A stretch of 64,000 nt of DNA from WTFY01 sp965220895 (GTDB lineage Bacteria; Pseudomonadota; Gammaproteobacteria; UBA4575), in contig OZ244850.1 of assembly GCA_965220895.1 (NCBI GenBank), positions 1,302,001 through 1,366,000 of the forward strand. The letters are read 5' to 3'. The notes under the pieces were generated by a model, which did no database searches, had not been told where the DNA came from, and was given only the letters and a program-made list of their open reading frames with translations. Shown piece after piece: positions 51,914-60,457 of this stretch (position 1 is its first letter; the number at the start of each line of letters is the position of its first letter). Position numbers and translations under genes: made by a program.

Positions 51914-52348
51914 TCAGCGGCGCTTACGTTTGACAGCTCTTTTAGCAGTCTTGCGTTTTGCAGTTTTACGCTTAGCAGCTTTTTTGACGGTCTTGCGTTT
52001 TGCAGTTTTACGCTTAGCAGCTTTTTTGACGGTCTTGCGCTTAGCAGTTTTACGCTTAGCAGCTTTTTTGACGGTCTTGCGCTTAGCAGTTTTACGTTTG
52101 ACAGCCTTTTTAGCAGTCTTGCGTTTTGCAGTTTTACGCTTAGCAGCTTTTTTGACGGTCTTGCGCTTGGCGGTTTTGCGTTTGACAGCCTTTTTAGCAG
52201 TCTTACGTCTGGCAGTTGCAGCGGTCTTACGCTTAACAGCTTTCTTAGCAGTCTTACGTCTGGCAGTTGCAGCGGTCTTACGCTTAACAGCTTTCTTAGC
52301 AGTCTTACGTCTGGCAGTTGCAGCGGTCTTACGTTTCTTGATGGCCAT
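51914..52348 (-). CDS. Histone H1-like Lys/Ala-rich repeat protein
   Basis: A 144-residue, extremely basic protein composed only of K, R, A, T and V apart from MAIK. It is built as MAIK, three copies of the 17-residue unit KRKTAATARRKTAKKAV, six copies of a 14-residue unit (KRKTAKRKTVKKAA or close variant), then KRKRR. It resembles the C-terminal tail of histone H1 and the bacterial AlgP/HctB-type proteins, which bind DNA and affect nucleoid structure or expression. The ATG at 52348 follows GGAGGGGAG. No globular domain exists. Confidence 0.88.
   Translation of the reverse strand: MAIKKRKTAATARRKTAKKAVKRKTAATARRKTAKKAVKRKTAATARRKTAKKAVKRKTAKRKTVKKAAKRKTAKRKTAKKAVKRKTAKRKTVKKAAKRKTAKRKTVKKAAKRKTAKRKTVKKAAKRKTAKRKTAKRAVKRKRR
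51932..52336 (-). repeat. Tandem coding repeats (3 x 51 bp, 6 x 42 bp)
   Basis: Within the H1-like gene, positions 52336-52184 hold three 51-bp units and 52183-51932 six 42-bp units, contiguous and in frame. The 42-bp unit equals the 51-bp unit lacking three codons. Because repeats are exact to the codon level, copy number may change by slippage or recombination. Confidence 0.85.
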
Positions 52349-52485
52349 CAATACTCCCCTCCAAACAATAAACGTTGAGTTGTAGTCGCGCTAAAGTATA
52401 TACGTTTGATATATAAATACTAGTTTTTTCGCGATGTTTTTAATTTTAAAAATACATACAAAAACTGAAGTCGTCGAACGTCAAT

Positions 52486-52938
52486 TCACTCCAATGACAA
52501 AATATAATCCCAGTGCTTTTTGCTTACCGGCATGACTGAAAGTCGGTTGCCGGGTCTCAAGAGTTGCAAGCCATCAAGTTTTTTTTGTTGCCTGAGTTCT
52601 GACAGCGTGATGGTGCGTTTCAGTTTTCGTTTGTAACGGACATCGACCATGAACCAGCGCGGATTCTCGGGATCACTTTTGGGGTCATAGTGCTTGTCCT
52701 CCCGGTCGAAGGCGGTATAGTCCGCATACGACTCGCGTGCGACCGTCATAATGCCCACGATTCCAATTTCATCGCAATTCGAGTGGTACATAAAGGCCAG
52801 GTCACCTTTTTTCATGTCATCGCGCATCATGTTGCGTGCCTGGTAATTTCGTACCCCGTCCCAGGGTTCCACCCTGTCCCGTTTCAGGTCATCGATACTG
52901 TATTCACCGGGCTCGCTTTTCATTAACCAATACTGCAT
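52486..52938 (-). CDS. EVE domain-containing protein
   Basis: A 150-residue PUA-like EVE domain protein. MQYWLMKSEPGEYSIDDL at the start, WDGVRNYQARNMMRD and GDLAFMYHSN, then RWFMVDVRYKRKL match the thymocyte nuclear protein 1 family, which may bind modified bases in DNA or RNA. Its position near 6S RNA and zapA is recurrent in gammaproteobacteria. The 137-base gap to the H1-like gene is AT-rich and probably holds that gene's promoter. Confidence 0.92.
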   Translation of the reverse strand: MQYWLMKSEPGEYSIDDLKRDRVEPWDGVRNYQARNMMRDDMKKGDLAFMYHSNCDEIGIVGIMTVARESYADYTAFDREDKHYDPKSDPENPRWFMVDVRYKRKLKRTITLSELRQQKKLDGLQLLRPGNRLSVMPVSKKHWDYILSLE

Positions 52939-52998
52939 GGCGGTCTACCCTACGACTTGTTTGAATATTGATTTTAGTAAAGAACCGAGAGCGTAGTA

Positions 52999-53193
52999 CG
53001 CGGATACACTCCACGAATACTGTGGTCGCTATAGCCCTTGAACCAGAGGTTCAAGTGGGAGAACTGAAAAATGCATCAGGCTTCCCATTTTCCGGGACTG
53101 CACAACAACATTTTTTACAGCATTGTCCCTGAGTAAAAAAATAGGCTCAAGGTATGTATCTAGCTACTCACCTGTACCGCAGAGGTATCCGGT
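52999..53193 (-). ncRNA. ssrS: 6S RNA
   Basis: Located directly downstream of zapA on the same strand, as in most gammaproteobacteria. The minus strand contains CACTTGAACCTCTGGTTCAA and GGGCTATAGC, matching the 3' half of E. coli 6S RNA, plus TTGAGCC (53150-53144) matching the 5' half. GGATAC and CTCTGCG at the 5' end (from 53190) pair with CGTGGAG and GTATCC at the 3' end (to 53002) with one bulge, closing a 189-base rod with internal bubbles. 6S RNA mimics an open promoter and sequesters sigma-70 RNA polymerase in stationary phase. The exact ends are estimates. Confidence 0.88.
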
Positions 53194-53216
53194 TTCAGTA
53201 TGAGTTTAGCAGATTC

Positions 53217-53531
53217 TCAAAGCTCAAGCTGTCGGGTATTTTCCAGGGCGGAATCAATTCGATCCTGAAGGTCACGAACGCGGGTACAGAAACTTTTGCT
53301 TACCTGATTCTGCTCATCGGTTTGTGAAAGCAGGGAGTGGGCTAGGTTCAATGCGGCCATCACCGCTACGCGGTCCGCACCGATGACCTTGCCTCCATTG
53401 CGCACTTCCTCGATGTGCGTATTCAGCAGTTCCGCAGATGCCTGCAAGGACTCTTCTTCACCCTCCCCACACACCACACGATATTCCTTGTCCAGGATAC
53501 TGAGCGCAATGGGAGAATCCTGGGTACTCAT
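53217..53531 (-). CDS. zapA: Cell division protein ZapA
   Basis: A 104-residue FtsZ-bundling protein. The N-terminal part has the family ALSILDKEYRVVC; SAELLNTHIEEVR and GADRVAVMAALNLAHSLLS form the core helix; the C-terminal part is a coiled coil (VRDLQDRIDSALENTRQLEL). ZapA tetramers cross-link FtsZ filaments at midcell. The start overlaps the stop of the zapB-like gene by four bases. 6S RNA follows within about 25 bases. Confidence 0.95.
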   Translation of the reverse strand: MSTQDSPIALSILDKEYRVVCGEGEEESLQASAELLNTHIEEVRNGGKVIGADRVAVMAALNLAHSLLSQTDEQNQVSKSFCTRVRDLQDRIDSALENTRQLEL

Positions 53532-53761
53532 ATGCTGACCTCCATCGACTTAAGCCGGGTTATCATGGCCTCGACTCGTTTGCGTGCCTGCTCGTTTTTA
53601 TCAATCAGGCTCGCCCTTTCAGCCGTGTACGTGTCCTGCTGCGCCTTCAGAAGGCCGTTCTCTTTCTTGAGGTCTTCGTAGGCCTGGATAAGGTTGTTTA
53701 CACGACTTTCAAGTCGCTTTAGCTCCTGTTCATTGAGCAGGCCTGACTCTGTCTTCCCCAT
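53528..53761 (-). CDS. ZapB-like coiled-coil protein (TIGR02449-type)
   Basis: A 77-residue almost wholly helical coiled-coil protein, with NEQELKRLESRVNNLIQAY and DLKKENGLLKAQQD heptads. Such short proteins precede zapA in many gammaproteobacteria and are annotated as a TIGR02449 or ZapB-like family; a role in Z-ring assembly is likely but not demonstrated. It is the first gene of the zapA pair, with the 6S RNA behind. The 257-base gap to divergent pepP (53762-54018) lacks the ygfB gene commonly found there. Confidence 0.82.
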   Translation of the reverse strand: MGKTESGLLNEQELKRLESRVNNLIQAYEDLKKENGLLKAQQDTYTAERASLIDKNEQARKRVEAMITRLKSMEVSI

Positions 53762-54018
53762 TCCAAAATGGTAGGATGATGAAACTTTATCGTCAACTCA
53801 AATTTAAGAAATATGCCTTGATATGCTGAAAAAGTTGAAGATATTTCATACGGCGCGGCGTCTTCGCAGGAGTCTGGCGCACCGGGTCTCGGCTACGGGT
53901 ACAGCGGGCCAATTTTCAGAGACTTGTCTGGCAATTGCTGTATATACTGGCAGGATTCACCTGCAGATGACCGGGCCGTCTGGCCTGTACCCCGTAGAGT
54001 TCGCTACTGGAACATGAC

Positions 54019-55329
54019 ATGAACACGAAAGAGCTGGTCAAGCGACGCAAAATGCTGATGCGCATGGTGGGCCCAAAGGGGGTCGCCATTGTGCCTTCTG
54101 CAAACTTGGTCCCCAGGAATCGGGACGTGGATCATGTCTTCCGCCAGGACAGCGACTTCCTGTACCTGACGGGTTTTGACGAGCCCAATGCCCTAGCCCT
54201 GTTGATGCCGGACAAGGAAGGTGATCGGTACATACTGTTCTGTCGGGAGCGTGATGCCGAGCAGGAAGTCTGGAGCGGGCGCCGGGCCGGTCTGGAAGGC
54301 GCTTTGAAGGATTATCTTGCAGACAAGGCCTATGCGATCAATCAACTGGATGAAGTATTGCCACGGCTCCTTTCGGATCGTGAAAGAATTTTTTACCCGA
54401 TGGGCCGTGATGCAGGTTTTGACCGCAAGGTCATCAGCTGGGTGAATCAGTCCCGTGGCTCTTATCGGGCCAGAAAGCACACGCTCCATGAACTGCTCTC
54501 GCTGGATTACCCTTTGCACGACATGCGTTTGTACAAGTCACGCGGCGAGGTAAGTCTGATGCGCAAGGCGGCCAAGGTTTCCATTGCTGCCCATCTGCGC
54601 GCCATGCAGGCTTGTGAGCCGGGCAAGCACGAGCATGAAATTGAAGCCGAGCTGCTCTATGAATTCAGGAAAGCAGGCTGTGTCCCGGCTTATCCTTCTA
54701 TCGTCGGCGGTGGAGGCAACGCCTGTATATTGCACTACATCGAAAACAGCCAGGTACTCAACGATGGCGATTTGTTGCTGATCGACGCGGGTGCGGAGTA
54801 CCAGGGTTATGCCAGTGATATCACCCGTACCTTTCCTGTAAACGGAACCTTTTCCAGGGCCCAGCGGGAGGTGTACGAGCTGGTGCTGGAAGCCCAGACC
54901 GCTGCGATCCGGAAGGTAAAGCCCGGCAACCACTGGAACGACCCGCACAATGAAGCCGTGAAGGTGCTTACCAAGGGCTTGGTGGAACTGGGTTTGTTGA
55001 AAGGCAAGCCCGCCAAGCTGATCAAAGACGAGAAATACAGGCAGTTTTACATGCACCGTACCGGTCATTGGTTGGGTATGGATGTCCATGACGTCGGCGA
55101 CTATCGTTTTGATGAAGAATGGCGTCTGCTGGAGCCGGGCATGACATTGACAGTCGAACCGGGTTTGTACATTACCCGGACAAAAGGCGTACCCAAATCT
55201 TACTGGGATATGGGAGTCCGTATCGAGGACGATGTGCTGGTCACCAAGGATGGAAACCAGGTGCTCACAGAAAAGCTCACCCGGGATCCGGGCGAAATTG
55301 AAGCCCTGATGGCAGGATCCGTACATTGA
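54019..55329 (+). CDS. pepP: Xaa-Pro aminopeptidase
   Basis: A 436-residue pita-bread metallopeptidase that removes N-terminal residues before proline. The N-terminal domain has RKMLMRMVGPKGVAIVPSAN and the DSDFLYLTGFDEP stretch. Metal ligands are in LLIDAGAEYQGYASDITRTF (two Asp), GHWLGMDVHDVG (His), GMTLTVEPGLYI (Glu) and GVRIEDDVLV (Glu). It leads the pepP-ubiH-ubiI operon, 15 bases before ubiH. Confidence 0.96.
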   Translation: MNTKELVKRRKMLMRMVGPKGVAIVPSANLVPRNRDVDHVFRQDSDFLYLTGFDEPNALALLMPDKEGDRYILFCRERDAEQEVWSGRRAGLEGALKDYLADKAYAINQLDEVLPRLLSDRERIFYPMGRDAGFDRKVISWVNQSRGSYRARKHTLHELLSLDYPLHDMRLYKSRGEVSLMRKAAKVSIAAHLRAMQACEPGKHEHEIEAELLYEFRKAGCVPAYPSIVGGGGNACILHYIENSQVLNDGDLLLIDAGAEYQGYASDITRTFPVNGTFSRAQREVYELVLEAQTAAIRKVKPGNHWNDPHNEAVKVLTKGLVELGLLKGKPAKLIKDEKYRQFYMHRTGHWLGMDVHDVGDYRFDEEWRLLEPGMTLTVEPGLYITRTKGVPKSYWDMGVRIEDDVLVTKDGNQVLTEKLTRDPGEIEALMAGSVH

Positions 55330-55344
55330 GTTTCCCTGTACGTT

Positions 55345-56562
55345 ATGCCGCGTCACTATGATATTGCGATTGTAGGCGGTGGTTTCGTTGGTGGCACGCT
55401 GGCTTGTGCCTTGGCAGCTACACCCCGCCGGATTGCCCTGATCGAAAGCCGGCCCGTTTCTTCGGTAAACGGTACGGGTGCCCACAGGGATGAACGCAGT
55501 ATTGCACTGGCCCTGACTTCCAAAAGGATGTTCGATGCTCTGGGCGTATGGGAGCAGATTGGTGCACATTCCATCGCAATCCGGAAAATTCATATTTCAG
55601 ATCGGGGGCGATTCGGTGCCATGCGTATGGACTGTCGAAATCATGAATCTGAGGGTTTCGGCTACATGGTTCCCGCTGAAAAGCTCGTATTGTCCTTGCA
55701 GGAACATCTCCGGCACCATGAGAATATCCAGTGCATCCAGCCCTACAAGGTATCCGATATTGAAAGTCGTGCGGATCGGGTCATCCTGCACGGTGAGGGA
55801 GAACCCATACAGACTGATTTGTTGATTGCCGCTGATGGAACACATTCTTTCATTCGCAACAAGCTGGGCATCCCTGTCAACGAGAAGAAATACCATCAGA
55901 CGGCCATTGTCGGCAATGTCGGTGTGGATGGTGATCATCAGTTTACGGCCTATGAGCGGTTCACCCGGCAGGGTCCCCTGACGCTGCTGCCGCATGCAGG
56001 TAACAATTGCGGGTTTGTCTGGGTGCTCCCGGACAATATTGCAGGAGAGCTCATGACGCGTACCAGTGAGGATTTCCTGCTGCAGTTGCAACAAGCCTTT
56101 GGCTACCGCTTGGGCTATTTCTCCAAAATAGGCAAACGTTCTGCCTTTCCCTTGTCATTGTTGGTGAGTCAGCGGCGTGTACAAGAACGTGTAGTGTTGA
56201 TCGGTAATGCAGCCCAAACACTGCATCCGATCGGCGCCCAGAGCCTGAATCTCGCATTGCGGGATGTCGCGGAACTCAGTGAAGCGCTGAACGCGGACCA
56301 CGACGGGCCTGATGGCATCAGCGAGAGACTCTGTGCCTATGCGTCCGGACGTCAATCGGATATCAAGCGCACCATACGGCTTACCGATATCTTCAATTTT
56401 TTGTTCACTACAAACGATCCGGTGCTGTCTCGTACAAGGGGGATTGGCCTTGCGCTGCTGGGCGCGATCCCGCTTTTGGAAAACATCGTTCTGCGCCAAA
56501 GTTCGGGTGTTCCCAGCTCTATGGCAAATCCTCTTCACGGCAACCCCCCGCAGTCTGCATGA
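55345..56562 (+). CDS. ubiH: 2-octaprenyl-6-methoxyphenol hydroxylase-type flavin monooxygenase (UbiH)
   Basis: A 405-residue FAD monooxygenase of the ubiquinone pathway. Dinucleotide motif DIAIVGGGFVGGTLACAL at the N-terminus, middle IAADGTHSFIRNKLGIP (DG motif) and the ribityl-binding VLIGNAAQTLHPIGAQSLNL (G-x-A-A-Q-x-hP). It hydroxylates the quinone ring using O2. Gene order pepP-ubiH-ubiI matches E. coli. Its stop overlaps the ubiI start by four bases. UbiH and UbiI differ in regiospecificity that cannot be read from sequence alone. Confidence 0.92.
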   Translation: MPRHYDIAIVGGGFVGGTLACALAATPRRIALIESRPVSSVNGTGAHRDERSIALALTSKRMFDALGVWEQIGAHSIAIRKIHISDRGRFGAMRMDCRNHESEGFGYMVPAEKLVLSLQEHLRHHENIQCIQPYKVSDIESRADRVILHGEGEPIQTDLLIAADGTHSFIRNKLGIPVNEKKYHQTAIVGNVGVDGDHQFTAYERFTRQGPLTLLPHAGNNCGFVWVLPDNIAGELMTRTSEDFLLQLQQAFGYRLGYFSKIGKRSAFPLSLLVSQRRVQERVVLIGNAAQTLHPIGAQSLNLALRDVAELSEALNADHDGPDGISERLCAYASGRQSDIKRTIRLTDIFNFLFTTNDPVLSRTRGIGLALLGAIPLLENIVLRQSSGVPSSMANPLHGNPPQSA

Positions 56563-57776
56563 CTGCACAAGCCGCACAGGTCGATGCCATTATCGTAGGG
56601 GCTGGCATCGCTGGCCTCACATTGGCCAACCTGCTGGCAAAGCAAGGCAAATCATTGGCCATTGTTGACCGTGTGCTGCCACCGGAGTTTGACCGTGAAC
56701 AGCCTTATGATGTGCGGGTCACTGCCGTCAGCCCCGGTTCAAGGGCAATTTTCGAGCACATTGGAATCTGGCCGCAAGTTCAGGCGAAACGGACAAGTGC
56801 CTTTGATGCCATGGTTGTCTGGGATGCCGCCAGCAGTGCAAAAATTCACTTTCGTGCAGGAGAAATTCGCCAGCCTGTCTTGGGCTATATCGTGGAAAAC
56901 AAGGCGATTTTGTCAAGCTTGCATGAACCCCTTCGCAAGGTACCCGGTGTTCACTGGTTCGTGCCCGGGAGCGTGACCGACATCATCCACCGCGACGATG
57001 GGATTGAGGTGATTCTGGAAAACAAGCAATTGCTCAGGGCGAAACTGCTGGTGGGAGCAGACGGGAGCCGCTCGGGCGTGCGCGGTCTCGCAGAAATTCC
57101 CTATGTTGAAAAGCCGTATCTGCAACAGGGCATCGTGGCAAATGTACAAACAGAATTTCCACACCAGCGCACTGCATGGCAGCGTTTTCTCAAGACGGGC
57201 CCACTGGCCCTGTTGCCCGTTGGAAGTGACAAAAAGCAGCGTGAATGTTCCATCGTCTGGTCAGCCGACCATGAATATGCGAAGCGGCTGATGCAAATGG
57301 GAGAAAAGGAGTTTTCCCAGGAAATCACCACAGCCAGCGATTCACGGCTGGGCAAGGTCCGTCTGCTGTCGGAGCGTGCGGATTTCCCGCTGATTTCTGG
57401 TCAGGCCGGCAATCTGGTCAAGCCCCGGATCGCACTGGTCGGGGACGCTGCCCACACCTTGCATCCGTTGGCGGGCCAGGGAGCCAATCTTGGATTGACC
57501 GATGTCGCGATTTTGGCCGATCTCCTCGGGCACACAAAGCGGGATCTAGGCAGTCTTCGGGTGTTGCGAAAATATGAGCGTGCCAGGGCAGGAGAGGTCC
57601 AGGTCATGCAGTCTGCGATGCATGCATTCGTAGCCGTATACGGTTCTTCTTCCAAACCCGTAGTCGCGGCACGCAGTGTTGCGCTGAGCATCGCGGAGCA
57701 CACACCTTCCATGAAAAGGTTTTTCATGGAGCATGCAATGGGGTTAAACAGGGACAGGCCGGTTTTTACCAGATAG
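56559..57776 (+). CDS. ubiI: UbiI/VisC-like flavin monooxygenase of ubiquinone biosynthesis
   Basis: A 405-residue paralogue of the preceding gene. Motifs DAIIVGAGIAGLTLANLL, VGADGSRSGVRGLA and ALVGDAAHTLHPLAGQGANL are conserved. In E. coli the corresponding gene carries out the C5 hydroxylation. It is coupled to ubiH by overlap and is convergent with tupA. Exact position specificity within ubiquinone (C1, C5 or C6) is an inference from synteny. Confidence 0.88.
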   Translation: MTAQAAQVDAIIVGAGIAGLTLANLLAKQGKSLAIVDRVLPPEFDREQPYDVRVTAVSPGSRAIFEHIGIWPQVQAKRTSAFDAMVVWDAASSAKIHFRAGEIRQPVLGYIVENKAILSSLHEPLRKVPGVHWFVPGSVTDIIHRDDGIEVILENKQLLRAKLLVGADGSRSGVRGLAEIPYVEKPYLQQGIVANVQTEFPHQRTAWQRFLKTGPLALLPVGSDKKQRECSIVWSADHEYAKRLMQMGEKEFSQEITTASDSRLGKVRLLSERADFPLISGQAGNLVKPRIALVGDAAHTLHPLAGQGANLGLTDVAILADLLGHTKRDLGSLRVLRKYERARAGEVQVMQSAMHAFVAVYGSSSKPVVAARSVALSIAEHTPSMKRFFMEHAMGLNRDRPVFTR

Positions 57777-57828
57777 AGCCACCTTGGTTCGACCGCACAG
57801 ATTCAAGGTTGCAGTGCAAGCGAAGTTG

Positions 57829-58653
57829 CTACTGCAGTGCGTTCGGGAAAAACAGCTGCTGGCCGTTTAAGGTAAAGCTGGCAATCATCTGCTGGCCTTC
57901 ACTGGAGGCCAGCCAGTCTGTGAACAGAGCGGCTTGCTTGGATTTCGTATGCGGATGACGCTCGGGATTGATCTCAATGATGCTGTACTGGTTATGCAAG
58001 AGGGGGTCATTCTCAAAAAGTAAAGTCAGTCCGTTGCGATTTTTAAATGAGAGCCAGGTCCCCCTGTCTGCGAGCACGTATGCACCCATTCCATTCGCAA
58101 TGTTCAGTGTAGTGCCCATCCCTGCGCCGGTTTCATGGTACCAGCTGCCGCTGTACTGCTGAACATCCACACCAAGCGAGGCCCATAACTCCATTTCTTT
58201 TTTGTGTGTACCACTTTCGTCGCCGCGCGAAACAAACGGCATCTTGTGGTCGTAAATAAGGGTAAGCACACGCTCTACACTGTCTTCTTTTCTTATATCC
58301 AGTGGATCTTCGCGTGGCCCGGCGATGATAAAGTCGTTGTACATGACCTCTTGACGCTTGACACCAAAACCTTTGGATACAAATGCTTCCTCGGAGGGTC
58401 GGTGGTGCACAAGTATCAGGTCTGTGTCGCCTGTCTCACCCAGTTTCAGCGCTCGACCCGTGCCCACGGATACCACCCGTACGTCAATGCCAGTGCGGTC
58501 TCTGAATCTCGGGATCAGGTAATCCAGCAAACCTGAATTTTCGATTGAAGTGGTGGAGGACAGGGTGATGAAAGGCGGTTTTTCTGCCGGCACCGAGGCC
58601 AGTGCTACACCCAGTGCCACCAATGCGATGGCTTTGACCCAAAAATATTTCAT
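57829..58653 (-). CDS. tupA: Tungstate ABC transporter substrate-binding protein (TupA-like)
   Basis: A 274-residue periplasmic binding protein with a signal peptide (hydrophobic residues about 5-20, processing around ALASVPA). STTSIENSGLLDYL and VVSVGTGRALKLGETGDTDL are the TupA signatures; VSRGDESGTHKKEMELW is the anion-binding turn region. TupA binds tungstate tightly; molybdate is a possible ligand. It is the last gene of the tupB-tupC-tupA run (permease first), unlike the common tupABC order. The physiological metal enzyme is not encoded in the window. Confidence 0.9.
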   Translation of the reverse strand: MKYFWVKAIALVALGVALASVPAEKPPFITLSSTTSIENSGLLDYLIPRFRDRTGIDVRVVSVGTGRALKLGETGDTDLILVHHRPSEEAFVSKGFGVKRQEVMYNDFIIAGPREDPLDIRKEDSVERVLTLIYDHKMPFVSRGDESGTHKKEMELWASLGVDVQQYSGSWYHETGAGMGTTLNIANGMGAYVLADRGTWLSFKNRNGLTLLFENDPLLHNQYSIIEINPERHPHTKSKQAALFTDWLASSEGQQMIASFTLNGQQLFFPNALQ

Positions 58654-58659
58654 GATTTT

Positions 58660-59400
58660 TCAGCCCGTGTCAAGCAACTTGCCGGCCAGGAAATCTGCGG
58701 CGAGACGGGTTCTAGGCTGGGCAAAATACACTTTTGCCGGAGTGTGTTCAATCAGCCTGCCCCGGTGCAGGAACACAATGTCGTGTGCCAGTCTTCTCGC
58801 CTGATCGAGGCTGTGGGTAGTCATGACTATCTTGGTGTTGAGTTGCGCAATTTTCCGGATCAGCATTTCCATGGTTGCAACACCCGAAGGGTCCAGTTCC
58901 GCCGTAGGCTCGTCCAGCAGCATCACTTTAGGTTCAAGCACCCAGGCCCGGGCGACGTTCAGGCGTTGCTGCTCGCCACCGGACAGGGTGCGTGCACTTT
59001 GTTTCGAGAGTTGTATGAGCCCGGTATGGCGCAGTGCCTGCTGGATAAGCTGGTCCTGCCCGGCCTTGACCACCTTGTGCAGGGAAAGCACGTATTCAAG
59101 GTTGGCCTGTACGCTGCGCTGCAGGAAGACCGGTTTCTGGAACACGAAGGCGCGCCAGGGTTCCTGGGGCCTCGGGATGTGCTGATTCCACGTCAATGAG
59201 CCGCGATCCGGTGTTTCCAGGCCATGCGCGATGTGGAGCAGCAAACTTTTTCCTGCCCCGTTTGGGCCCAGGATGATGGTGATCCCGGCCGAACTGATGG
59301 TGGCATTCACATCGTCCAGCAGCGGCTTGCCCCGCCTGGAAACACTCAGGTGCTGAATTTTCAGTGGTAGGGGTGATGCAGGAATCACGGGGCTAGGCAT
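58660..59400 (-). CDS. tupC: Tungstate ABC transporter ATP-binding protein (TupC-like)
   Basis: A 246-residue ATPase. Walker A IILGPNGAGKSLLL, Q-loop FVFQKPVFLQ, signature LSGGEQQRLNVARAW, Walker B MLLDEPTAELDP and H-switch TTHSLDQA are all intact. The start MPSPVIPA at 59400 is chosen because it follows the permease stop region; it overlaps tupB by eight bases. It energises the permease encoded by tupB. Confidence 0.92.
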   Translation of the reverse strand: MPSPVIPASPLPLKIQHLSVSRRGKPLLDDVNATISSAGITIILGPNGAGKSLLLHIAHGLETPDRGSLTWNQHIPRPQEPWRAFVFQKPVFLQRSVQANLEYVLSLHKVVKAGQDQLIQQALRHTGLIQLSKQSARTLSGGEQQRLNVARAWVLEPKVMLLDEPTAELDPSGVATMEMLIRKIAQLNTKIVMTTHSLDQARRLAHDIVFLHRGRLIEHTPAKVYFAQPRTRLAADFLAGKLLDTG

Positions 59401-60097
59401 AAATTTTGTGAGCCGCCTGACGTGCACTCATGACAGCCGAGGTCACGATCAAGGAAAGCGTGATCAGTATCACGCCCAGTGCCAGTGCCAGCTCAATGTT
59501 CCCCTTGCTGGTCTCAAGTGCGATAGAGGTCGTCATCACACGGGTATTGTGATTGATATTTCCACCTACGATCAGGACCGCACCCACTTCCGCGATTGCC
59601 CGGCCGAATCCTGCAAACACATTGGTGACCAGGCTGTACCGGGTCTCCCACAGGAGGGTGTTCATCATGCTTTGGGGTTTGGCGCCAAGTGCCCGCAGTT
59701 GTGCATGGAACTCATCGTTGGCATCCATTACGGTTTGACGTGTCAGCGCGGCGATAATTGGTGTGACCAGGCACACCTGTGCAATGATCATGGCCGTGGG
59801 TGTGAACAGCAGTCCCAGTGCTCCCAGCGGGCCTGAGCGGGAAAGAACCAGGTAAACCACCAGGCCCACGACGACGGGCGGCAGGCCCATGAAGGTATTC
59901 AGTATAGCGACCAGCAGACCCCGTCCAAAGAACTTGTACAAGGCAAGCGCTGCACCCAGCGGCAACCCGATCAGCCCGGCAATGAATACGGCGGTGAGGC
60001 TTACCTGCAGGGACAGCGCAACGATCTCTATCAGGCCGGGGTCGAGTTGTATGATGAGTTGAAGGGCTTTTTGAAAAGCTTGTGAGAAATCGTTCAA
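59393..60097 (-). CDS. tupB: Tungstate ABC transporter permease (TupB-like)
   Basis: A 234-residue inner-membrane permease with about five to six helices. The EAA-type cytoplasmic loop occurs around ALTRQTVMDANDEFHAQLRA and its following AKPQSMMNTL. The GFGRAIAEVGAVLIVGGNI stretch is conserved in TupB and related molybdate permeases. It is first in the tupBCA operon; the 360-base upstream gap to gcvH is described separately. Confidence 0.9.
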   Translation of the reverse strand: MNDFSQAFQKALQLIIQLDPGLIEIVALSLQVSLTAVFIAGLIGLPLGAALALYKFFGRGLLVAILNTFMGLPPVVVGLVVYLVLSRSGPLGALGLLFTPTAMIIAQVCLVTPIIAALTRQTVMDANDEFHAQLRALGAKPQSMMNTLLWETRYSLVTNVFAGFGRAIAEVGAVLIVGGNINHNTRVMTTSIALETSKGNIELALALGVILITLSLIVTSAVMSARQAAHKIYA

Positions 60098-60457
60098 AAT
60101 GAATGCTGTATTGCCTTGCTTGTTACGAAATAACTCCGGCTGGACTGTTCAGGGCCCCGCGTACCGCAGTTGTATCATTCAGTACGCACTGTCTGAGCAG
60201 AAGATGATCATGATCCCTGCATTTCATGCATGATGTGCACCGTCGGCAAGGCCTCTGGGATTCAGGCATCCCGTACTGTGATCGGTTGCTCCTGAGCACA
60301 AGATCCAGGCTGGTAAAAACCCGGAAAAGCCGCTGATCAGTGCACTGGAGTGGTCACTTTGTTGGCGGTTTTCCGATGTGTACAATACCCGGTTCTAAAA
60401 CCATGTCAAACAGTAATTCGACAACAATTAAAAAGCGATTGGCCCGGGAGGTTGCTG
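60098..60457. other. 360-base divergent intergenic region between tupB and gcvH
   Basis: No gene is supported. The region contains a palindrome GATCATGATC (about 60208-60217) next to a palindrome-rich stretch with TGCAT and ATGCA repeats (to about 60240), and TACAAT (60381-60386) that could be the -10 of gcvH, with a weak -35. Candidate regulatory DNA for both transcripts; no riboswitch, including Moco type, is recognised. Confidence 0.4.

Noticed and set aside
51932..52336. CRISPR-like array
   Set aside because: The repeats are contiguous, in frame and coding, without unique spacers; they belong to the H1-like gene.
53823..54017. Short open frame between zapB-like and pepP, where ygfB would be expected
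   Set aside because: The 64-residue product does not resemble YgfB and has no ribosome site; the region is treated as non-coding.
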